A DNA stretch of 11,983 nt, taken from the NCBI GenBank assembly GCA_903927495.1, contig CAIYNH010000536.1, positions 1-11,983 on the forward strand. The letters run 5' to 3'. The notes beneath the pieces were generated by a model. It was not told the origin of the DNA. It saw only the letters and a program-made list of their open reading frames with translations, and did no database searches. The translations under genes were made by a program, and so were the position numbers. The first letter of the stretch is position 1. Each line of letters begins with the position of its first letter. The DNA is from an uncultured beta proteobacterium. GTDB lineage: Bacteria; Pseudomonadota; Gammaproteobacteria; Burkholderiales; Burkholderiaceae_C. Below, one piece after another: positions 6,296 to 11,983 of this stretch.

Positions 6296-7702
6296 GTGAC
6301 ATTGCTGCACCACCCGGATCCGATCGTCGCCGTTGCCACGGCGCCGGGTCGGGGTGCGGTCGGGATTGTGCGCGTCAGCGGTCAGGGCTTGACGGCCTTG
6401 GTGCTTACCCTCTGTGGTCGTGCACTTAAGCCCCGTGAGGCCACTTATACGGTGTTTCTGGACGCTGATGGTGAAGCGATTGACCGTGGTCTGGCAATTT
6501 TCTTTACCGCACCACATTCATTTACCGGAGAAGACGTGCTTGAACTCCAGGCCCACGGTGGCACGGTGGTTCTGCAATTGCTCCTCAAGCGCTGCCTGCA
6601 GGCGGCGGCTGAAACGGGTGCCGATGGTGCCAGCCGGTTGCCTCATTTGCGGCTGGCGCTGCCAGGGGAATTCACACAACGCGCGTTTCTTAACGACAAA
6701 ATCGATCTCGCCCAAGCCGAGGCCATTGCCGACCTGATTGATGCCAGCACCGAGGCAGCAGCACGCAGTGCCAGTCGCTCGCTGACTGGGATTTTTTCGC
6801 AAGAAATTCACCGACTGCGCGATGCGCTGGTTCACCTGCGCATGCTGGTCGAAGCCACGCTCGACTTTCCTGAAGAGGAAATTGACTTCCTGCACAAGGC
6901 TGACGCGCATGGACTGCTCCTAAAATTGCAGCAAAATTTGACTCTTGTGCAGCAAAAGGCGCAGCAAGGAGCGCTGTTGCGGGAAGGCATCAAGGTGGTG
7001 ATTGCAGGTCAACCCAATGCTGGCAAATCGTCACTGCTGAACGCTTTGGCCGGGGCTGAGTTGGCTATCGTTACCCCGGTGCCAGGGACGACGCGTGACA
7101 AGGTGCAGCAAACGATCCAGATTGAAGGTGTGCCAGTCCATGTAATCGACACGGCGGGTTTGCGTGACAGTCTTGACGAGGTCGAAAAAATCGGCATTCA
7201 GCACGCCTGGGATGCCATTGAGCAGGCTGATGCAGTGCTTTTTTTGCATGACCTAACGCGCATTAATGCTATTGATTACAGAGCTGCTGATGCTGTTGTA
7301 GCAAGTGCTATAGCCAATAAGGTGCCTGAAAATGTGCCCGTCATCGAGGTCTGGAACAAAGTCGATGCAAGCTGCGGAGAGGACTTGCCGGAGGGTTTGA
7401 TCCTGTCTGCAAAAACCGGTCTGGGACTGGCCGCATTACGGCAAAAATTGTTGCAGGTGGCGGGGTGGCAGTCGGTCACAGAGGGCATTTTTATTGCCCG
7501 TGAGCGCCATGTAGAAGCCCTGCTCCGAGTGCAGGCCCATCTGAATGTGGCGCAAATTCAGTTGAATCAAGAGGCTCAAGCACTTGATCTGCTGGCCGAA
7601 GAGTTGCGTCTAGCGCAAAACGCCTTGTGCGAAATTACCGGTGAATTTTCCTCTGATGACCTACTCGGGGTAATATTCTCCAAGTTCTGCATCGGCAAAT
7701 AA
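6296..7702 (+). CDS. mnmE: tRNA uridine-5-carboxymethylaminomethyl modification GTPase MnmE
   Basis: GTPase that, with MnmG, modifies wobble U34 of certain tRNAs using a methylene-THF-derived one-carbon unit. The 468 residues include the N-terminal THF-binding domain (about 1-125; [22 protein letters not shown] at 8-29), the helical domain ([21 protein letters not shown] at 123-143), and an inserted G domain: G1 GQPNAGKSS (238-246), G2 GTTRD (264-268), G3 DTAG (285-288), G4 NKVD (354-357) and G5 SAKTG (371-375). It ends in FCIGK with the conserved Cys465. There is no ATG: GTG at 6296 is used here, but TTG at 6302 (two residues shorter) has a better ribosome-binding site, GAGG at 6293-6296. 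A stretch at 7262-7321 has AT-rich, rare-codon use unlike the rest. Confidence 0.97.
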   Translation: MTLLHHPDPIVAVATAPGRGAVGIVRVSGQGLTALVLTLCGRALKPREATYTVFLDADGEAIDRGLAIFFTAPHSFTGEDVLELQAHGGTVVLQLLLKRCLQAAAETGADGASRLPHLRLALPGEFTQRAFLNDKIDLAQAEAIADLIDASTEAAARSASRSLTGIFSQEIHRLRDALVHLRMLVEATLDFPEEEIDFLHKADAHGLLLKLQQNLTLVQQKAQQGALLREGIKVVIAGQPNAGKSSLLNALAGAELAIVTPVPGTTRDKVQQTIQIEGVPVHVIDTAGLRDSLDEVEKIGIQHAWDAIEQADAVLFLHDLTRINAIDYRAADAVVASAIANKVPENVPVIEVWNKVDASCGEDLPEGLILSAKTGLGLAALRQKLLQVAGWQSVTEGIFIARERHVEALLRVQAHLNVAQIQLNQEAQALDLLAEELRLAQNALCEITGEFSSDDLLGVIFSKFCIGK

Positions 7703-7734
7703 TCTTGCGGCACGGTTGTTAAAGGGTTTCGACT

Positions 7735-8448
7735 ATGTCATTTTTTAACTGGTTTTCCCACAAATCTCCTGCTCCTGCGAGCACTTCCCTGCCCTCGGAT
7801 GGTCTGAGTGTGCTGCCGCCATCTACGTCCAGTCTAAAACCTGTTGCGCACGTTTCAAGCCTCAAGGTAAAACGCCAGGATCGTCGCGAGCAGCTTTACA
7901 AAGTGGTGCGGGATGTGATGCTACGCGCCGAAATTTTGGCAGCCAGTTACAAATTCAAGGTGTTGTCGCTAGACACCCATGGTCGCCAATTTCTGATCAT
8001 GATGGATATGCTTGATCCTCAGACCCTCTCACCTGATCGATTTGCGGAGATTGAACACCTGATTGTCAGCGGTGCCGCGCAAAGACACGATTTGCTGGTC
8101 AAATCCGTCTACTGGCGCGTTAGCACGCCTGCTCTGACTGCTGCTTCACCCGCCCCCCCAGGTGCGGCAACTAGAGTGGCCGCGCAAGTAACGGCAACTC
8201 AGCAAGCGCTCAAGGCCAAATCAGCGACCAAGATTCGTCCTTACGAACCCATCCAGCAAGATGAGGTTCTGGCCTTCCAGAAGGCCCTCGCGCCTTCCCA
8301 GCCGAACGTGGCGGATCTGGCCTCTGGCAAACTGGTTACATCCGGGCCGCGCCATGCACCGCTGCCCAAGGGTTTTGAGGACACGCTACTATTGGAGTCC
8401 GAAGATGCGGTTTCGCCATTGAGCAACACCCAGTATGGTGATCTGTGA
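7735..8448 (+). CDS. Conserved-looking hypothetical protein, function unknown
   Basis: Product of 237 residues that I cannot assign to a named family. An AAAGGG at 7721-7726 lies 8 bases before the ATG. Residues 1-42 are Ser/Pro/Ala-rich with an aromatic start (MSFFNWFSHK). Residues 43-129 look like a folded alpha/beta core: a basic helix KVKRQDRREQLYKVVRDVML, a strand pair FKVLSLDTHGRQFLIMMDML, then FAEIEHLIVSGAAQRHDLLVK-type helix and a final strand SVYWRV. Residues 130-210 are low-complexity and probably disordered, and the end has an acidic patch and LSNTQYGDL. No signal peptide, membrane helix or metal motif is seen. It is 32 bp downstream of mnmE on the same strand and convergent with apt. 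Codon use and reading frame support a real gene. From memory, similar proteins occur next to mnmE in related Burkholderiales, but this needs a search. Confidence 0.82.
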   Translation: MSFFNWFSHKSPAPASTSLPSDGLSVLPPSTSSLKPVAHVSSLKVKRQDRREQLYKVVRDVMLRAEILAASYKFKVLSLDTHGRQFLIMMDMLDPQTLSPDRFAEIEHLIVSGAAQRHDLLVKSVYWRVSTPALTAASPAPPGAATRVAAQVTATQQALKAKSATKIRPYEPIQQDEVLAFQKALAPSQPNVADLASGKLVTSGPRHAPLPKGFEDTLLLESEDAVSPLSNTQYGDL

Positions 8449-8496
8449 TTGGCACAATCGGGACACCGCGCAACTGGTTTGATGCAAAGCCAATCA
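8446..8496. repeat. Inverted repeat spanning the two convergent stop codons
   Basis: TGATTGGC (8446-8453) and GCCAATCA (8489-8496) are perfect 8-base arms 35 bases apart. The left arm contains the TGA of the upstream plus-strand gene, and the right arm contains the complement of the apt stop. No T-run accompanies it, so a role as bidirectional terminator is only possible. Confidence 0.35.
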
Positions 8497-9048
8497 GAGT
8501 CCAGCAAAATCAACCAGGGTAAACAGCGCCAGGCCACCTGAGCGCAGCCTGTCAGAGCCGCCAAGCTCAGGCAAATCGACAATGGCAGCTCCTTCAGTCA
8601 CCTGGGCACCCAATTTTTCCAATAGTTTTTTACCAGCAAGCATGGTGCCACCAGTCGCAATCAGGTCGTCAATCAACAACACCCGTTGACCAGGCTTAAC
8701 TGCATCCGTGTGCAACTCTACCGTCGCACTGCCGTACTCAAGCTCGTAGGTTTCTTCGACGGTGGTAAATGGCAGCTTGCCTTTTTTTCGAATCGGAACA
8801 AAGCCCACCCCCAATTCGTAGGCAACCACCGCGCCCAGGATAAAACCGCGTGCGTCAAGTCCCGCCACGACATCGGGGCGGCGTTGTGGATCCATGTAGC
8901 GATGCACAAACGCATCTATCAATACCCGGAACACCTTCGCATCTTGCAACAAGGGCGTGATGTCACGAAACTGCACACCCGGTGCCGGCCAGTCCAGAAC
9001 GGTGCGAATATGGTCACGCAGGTATTGGGAAACACTGATATTTTGCAT
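8494..9048 (-). CDS. apt: Adenine phosphoribosyltransferase
   Basis: Cytosolic purine-salvage enzyme: adenine plus PRPP gives AMP plus pyrophosphate. The 184 residues match the family (170-185). Visible motifs are [12 protein letters not shown] (23-34, the base-binding and hood region), [10 protein letters not shown] (63-72), the flexible-loop segment [20 protein letters not shown] (87-106) and the PRPP-binding loop [13 protein letters not shown] (123-135), with its two acidic residues. The ATG at 9048 is the first good start; the ribosome-binding site upstream is weak (TTGAGT on the coding strand). It lies 66 bp downstream of the antiporter gene on the same strand with no clear terminator between them, so it may be read from the same transcript. 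It converges on the hypothetical gene at 7735-8448. Confidence 0.97.
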   Translation of the reverse strand: MQNISVSQYLRDHIRTVLDWPAPGVQFRDITPLLQDAKVFRVLIDAFVHRYMDPQRRPDVVAGLDARGFILGAVVAYELGVGFVPIRKKGKLPFTTVEETYELEYGSATVELHTDAVKPGQRVLLIDDLIATGGTMLAGKKLLEKLGAQVTEGAAIVDLPELGGSDRLRSGGLALFTLVDFAGL

Positions 9049-9114
9049 AAATGACTCAAATGGAGTTGATGATCTGATTGTGCATGGTTGGGGGTTTTTC
9101 GGGCGCGCGGCAAA

Positions 9115-11100
9115 TCAAGTTTTGAGCAGTTTGTACTCTGCCTGTTCAAGCAAGTCAGTTTTCCCCGAGAGCACCAAAGTGTCACCCTCCTGCAACACAA
9201 TGTCATCCAAAAGTGCCACGCTCTGACCACCCTTGCGCCGCAGACTGACCAGACGCACGCCCTGACTTGCCAGCGACAACTCTGCCAGCGTGCGTCCGAG
9301 CGACTTGGCACTCAATGGCAGACTTAAGGAACTCAGTCGCTCCTGCTGCAACTCGTCGGCGGAACCATCGTCAGCACCGCGGAAAAAACCGCGCAACAAG
9401 TTATAGCGGGCATCTCGCTGCTCTTGCACGATGCGAATCACGCGACGCATCGGCACTCCGACCAAAGCCAGCGCGTGGCTGGCTAGCATCAACGAGCCCT
9501 CAATCGCTTCCGGCACGACGGCGGTGGCACCGGCCTGCTGTAACAGTTCCAGGTCATGGTCATCCTGGGTACGCACAATCACCGGCACCTGAGGTGCATG
9601 CTCGTGAATATGGGCCAGCACCCGGATAGCACTTCGGCTTTCCAGATAAGTCACCACCACTGCGCTGGCACGCGCCAGACCAGCAGCCATCAGTGCCTGC
9701 AAGCGTGCGGCATCACCAAAGACCACCGAATCTCCGGCTGCAGCAGCTTGGCGCACACGGTCGGGATCAAGGTCAAGTGCAATGTAGGGAATATGTTCTT
9801 TGTCCAGCATTCGTGCCAGATTTTGACCACAACGACCGTAACCGCAAATGATGACGTGTTTGTTGGCCTTGATCGACTTGCGCGCAATGGTGGTCATCTG
9901 CACCGACTCCATCAACCATTCGCTGCTCACCAATCGCAGGACGATGTCGGTGCTGTACATCACGATAAAAGGCGTGGCCAGCATCGACAACACCATGCTC
10001 GCCAGAATCGGGTTGAGCAACTCCGGCGGCAGCAGCCGGTGGGTTTGTGCCAGTGTCAGCAGCACAAAACCGAATTCTCCGGCCTGTGCCAAATATAAGC
10101 CGGTGCGCAGCGCCACCCCCATGCTGGAGCCTAATGCCCGGGTCAGCAAAGTGACCACCAGCGCCTTGTACAGCACCGGTGCGCTGACCAGCAGCAGCAC
10201 CAGAGGCCAACGCTCTAGCACCAGCCGCCAGTCCAGCATCATGCCAATGCTGATGAAAAACAAGCCCAGAAGCACGTCATGAAATGGACGGATGTCGGTC
10301 TCCACCTGATGCTTGAACTGGGTTTCGGAAATCAGCATCCCGGCAATGAATGACCCCAGCGCCAGACTCAAGCCTGCCATCTCAGTCAACCAGGCCAGTC
10401 CCAGGGTGACCAGCAGCAGATTCAGCACAAACAGCTCCTCGCTTTTGCGCCGGGCCACCAGCGTGAGCCACCAGCGCAGGATACGCGGACCGCCCACCAT
10501 TAGCAAGGTGATCAACAGCGTGGCTTTGAACAGGGCCATGGCCAGGGTTTCCACGAGCTGTTCGGCAGATGCTCCCAATGCGGGAATGAGCACCAACAGC
10601 GGCACCACGGCCAAATCCTGAAATAGCAAAATACCCATCACACGTTTTCCGTGTTCAGTTTCCATCTCCAGCCGCTCCGTCATGAGCTTGACCACAATGG
10701 CTGTGCTACTCATGGCCAGCGCACTCGAGAGCGCCAAAGCAGATTGCCAGCCCATACCCCACAGCTGGGGTGCCATCCAGGCCAGGCTCAAACTAGCGGA
10801 CGTGGTGATCAACATGGTCAACACCACCTGAAACAGGCCTAAGCCAAACACATGGTGGCGCATGGCGCGCAACTTGGGCAAATTGAATTCAAGGCCAATC
10901 ACAAACATCAGGAACACCACCCCGAACTCACCCAGATGACGTACCCCGTCGGCGTTCTTGGCTACCGCCAGGGCATTGGGACCGATCACCACGCCCACGG
11001 CCAGATAGCCCAGCATGGGAGGAAGCTTCAAATAGCGACACGCCACCACACCCAGCACGGCCGCCAGAAGGTAAAGGAGTGTCAGGTCAAGTGGGTCCAC
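9115..11100 (-). CDS. Kef-type cation/proton antiporter (CPA2) with RCK/TrkA domains
   Basis: Inner-membrane monovalent cation:proton antiporter of the CPA2 family, probably moving K+ (or Na+) against H+. Of 661 residues, about 1-390 form 12-13 hydrophobic segments with the CPA2 pair Gln161-Asp162 in FQDLAVVPLL; Asp162 is the likely ion/proton site. HQVETDIRPF (264-273) resembles the regulatory HALESD loop of KefC. A cytoplasmic RCK_N/TrkA-N Rossmann domain follows (about 412-530) with HVIICGYGRCG (415-425, GxGxxG at 420-425) and acidic DLD (443-445) at the end of the second strand, which suggests NAD(H) binding. A TrkA-C/RCK_C domain closes the protein (about 590-655). The GTG start is the most upstream possible: an in-frame TAG lies three codons before it. 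Its G-rich Shine-Dalgarno-like tract abuts the start. KefB, KefC and YbaL are all candidates; I give no symbol. No kefF/kefG-like gene is nearby. Confidence 0.93.
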   Translation of the reverse strand: MDPLDLTLLYLLAAVLGVVACRYLKLPPMLGYLAVGVVIGPNALAVAKNADGVRHLGEFGVVFLMFVIGLEFNLPKLRAMRHHVFGLGLFQVVLTMLITTSASLSLAWMAPQLWGMGWQSALALSSALAMSSTAIVVKLMTERLEMETEHGKRVMGILLFQDLAVVPLLVLIPALGASAEQLVETLAMALFKATLLITLLMVGGPRILRWWLTLVARRKSEELFVLNLLLVTLGLAWLTEMAGLSLALGSFIAGMLISETQFKHQVETDIRPFHDVLLGLFFISIGMMLDWRLVLERWPLVLLLVSAPVLYKALVVTLLTRALGSSMGVALRTGLYLAQAGEFGFVLLTLAQTHRLLPPELLNPILASMVLSMLATPFIVMYSTDIVLRLVSSEWLMESVQMTTIARKSIKANKHVIICGYGRCGQNLARMLDKEHIPYIALDLDPDRVRQAAAAGDSVVFGDAARLQALMAAGLARASAVVVTYLESRSAIRVLAHIHEHAPQVPVIVRTQDDHDLELLQQAGATAVVPEAIEGSLMLASHALALVGVPMRRVIRIVQEQRDARYNLLRGFFRGADDGSADELQQERLSSLSLPLSAKSLGRTLAELSLASQGVRLVSLRRKGGQSVALLDDIVLQEGDTLVLSGKTDLLEQAEYKLLKT

Positions 11101-11157
11101 CCCCTGATACTACCAAGCCCTGGCGGCTGAATGGGAGCAGACCGATAGAATGCCGGA

Positions 11158-11983
11158 ATGATCAACCCGCCAATCCATCCTCCCATTTTCGATGCCGACC
11201 GCGTCATCGCCCTGGCCCAGGAAACCCTTGACATCGAAGCCGGTGCCATCCTGGGCTTGAAGTGCCATCTGGGGGACAACTTTGTGCGCGCAGTCACCTT
11301 AATGCTAAGCGTTACCGGTCGTGTGGTCGTCATGGGCATGGGCAAGAGTGGACATATAGGCCGCAAGATTGCCGCCACTCTGGCTTCTACCGGAACCCCC
11401 GCCATGTTTGTGCATCCGGGTGAGGCCAGTCACGGTGACTTGGGCATGATAAAACCGGCCGATCTGGTGCTGGCAATCTCGAACAGCGGTGAGTCCGAAG
11501 AATTGAATGCTATTTTGCCGACCATCAAGCGCTTGGGAGCCCCCCTGATTGCCATGACTGGCAATGTCGGGTCGACCCTGGCTCGCTACGCTGACGTATT
11601 TCTGAACAGCAGTGTCGAGAAAGAAGCTTGCCCATTGAACCTGGCACCAACCGCTAGCACAACCGCACAAATGGCACTGGGTGATGCTTTGGCAGTTGCC
11701 TTGCTGGATGCCCGAGGTTTCAAGGTCGAAGATTTTGCCCGTTCCCATCCGGGTGGCGCACTTGGGCGCAAACTGCTGACGCTGGTCAGCGATGTCATGC
11801 GCAGCGGCGACCAGGTACCCCAGGTTCGTCTGGAAGCAACTTTCAGCATGGTAATGCGGGAGATGGGTGCCAAGGGGCTGGGTGCCACTGCAGTGGTGGA
11901 TGACCAAGCCAAGGTTCGGGGCATCTTCACCGATGGTGATTTGCGGCGGCTAATAGAAAAAGGCGTTGACCTGCGCGCCACCA
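11158..11983 (+). CDS. kdsD: D-arabinose-5-phosphate isomerase (cut by window edge)
   Basis: Converts D-ribulose 5-phosphate to D-arabinose 5-phosphate, the entry step to Kdo for lipopolysaccharide. 275 codons are visible of about 325-335, and the frame is still open at the right edge. The SIS domain (about 35-180) has MGKSGHIGRKIA (61-72), SNSGESEE (108-115) and the EACPLNLAPTASTTA stretch (156-170). By alignment to E. coli KdsD, catalytic Lys59, Glu152 and His193 correspond to Lys63, Glu156 and His197 (in SHPGGALGRKLL). CBS domains begin near 210; the first contains GATAVVDDQAKVRGIFTDGD (242-261). The ATG at 11158 is preferred because an earlier in-frame ATG (11131) hits a stop after five codons. 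The ribosome-binding site is weak (CCGGA directly upstream). It diverges from the antiporter gene across 57 bp. In relatives it usually leads the kdsC-lptC-lptA-lptB group. Confidence 0.96.
   Translation, partial: MINPPIHPPIFDADRVIALAQETLDIEAGAILGLKCHLGDNFVRAVTLMLSVTGRVVVMGMGKSGHIGRKIAATLASTGTPAMFVHPGEASHGDLGMIKPADLVLAISNSGESEELNAILPTIKRLGAPLIAMTGNVGSTLARYADVFLNSSVEKEACPLNLAPTASTTAQMALGDALAVALLDARGFKVEDFARSHPGGALGRKLLTLVSDVMRSGDQVPQVRLEATFSMVMREMGAKGLGATAVVDDQAKVRGIFTDGDLRRLIEKGVDLRAT

Noticed and set aside
6035..6517. 160-residue minus-strand open frame across the yidC-mnmE junction
   Set aside because: It is a shadow of two well-supported plus-strand genes and the intervening hairpin.
7239..7245. 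T7 run in mnmE (similar 7-base runs occur at 5308-5314, 2440-2446 and 8153-8159)
   Set aside because: Considered as phase-variation tracts, but seven bases is short, all frames are intact and the genes are housekeeping.
9556..10098. 180-residue plus-strand open frame within the antiporter gene
   Set aside because: His/Gln-rich translation typical of the complement of a hydrophobic membrane-protein gene; no independent support.
11131..11148. Five-codon ORF (MGADR) in frame upstream of kdsD, ending 9 bases before its start
   Set aside because: Too short to call a gene, with no convincing ribosome-binding site. It could be a leader peptide but nothing beyond position supports that.
11305..11907. 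200-residue open frame on the minus strand inside kdsD
   Set aside because: It is antisense to a clear SIS-CBS coding frame, and its product has no recognisable motif and shows skewed composition.

Overview
This window looks like the chromosomal replication origin of a betaproteobacterium in the Burkholderiales, most likely a Comamonadaceae member of the Rhodoferax/Polaromonas/Acidovorax type. The evidence is the gene order gyrB-dnaN-dnaA / oriC / rpmH-rnpA-yidD-yidC-mnmE, the betaproteobacterial style of the DnaA, GyrB and YidC sequences (for example SRFDSGLTV in DnaA and a lysine in the second membrane helix of YidC), and moderately GC-rich coding DNA. The genus is an inference; no 16S gene is present.

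Left arm (1-3417, all minus strand): dnaA (3417-2008), dnaN (1913-807) and the first 238 codons of gyrB (from 716, cut by the left edge). These encode the replication initiator, the sliding clamp and the gyrase ATPase subunit. They read away from the origin.

Origin (3418-3692, 275 bp): two perfect DnaA boxes, in opposite orientation and 40 bp apart, enclose a stretch of about 70% AT. To the right are two compact inverted repeats (3547-3567 and 3591-3613) around a plausible extended -10 element for rpmH, and a weaker hairpin in the rpmH leader. No intergenic gap in the window exceeds 300 bp.

Right arm (3693-7702, plus strand): rpmH (L34), rnpA (RNase P protein), yidD and yidC (membrane protein insertion) and mnmE (tRNA U34 modification GTPase). 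rnpA/yidD and yidD/yidC are joined by 4-bp ATGA overlaps, so they are probably translationally coupled. A perfect 9-bp hairpin separates yidC from mnmE. The next gene (7735-8448) encodes a 237-residue protein of unknown function.

Far right (8494-11983): apt (adenine phosphoribosyltransferase) and a Kef-type cation/proton antiporter with a C-terminal RCK/TrkA module are on the minus strand, antiporter first. kdsD (arabinose-5-phosphate isomerase, first step of Kdo synthesis) diverges from the antiporter gene and is cut by the right edge.

Most of the window is core, vertically inherited machinery. I found no mobile element, CRISPR array, tRNA or rRNA, and no evidence of a new multi-gene system. 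The points worth a second look are the palindromes at the rpmH promoter, an AT-rich, rare-codon patch inside mnmE that may be a domesticated repeat, the unknown protein next to mnmE, the non-ATG start and altered signature of RnpA, and the Kef-like antiporter without a Kef ancillary gene beside it.
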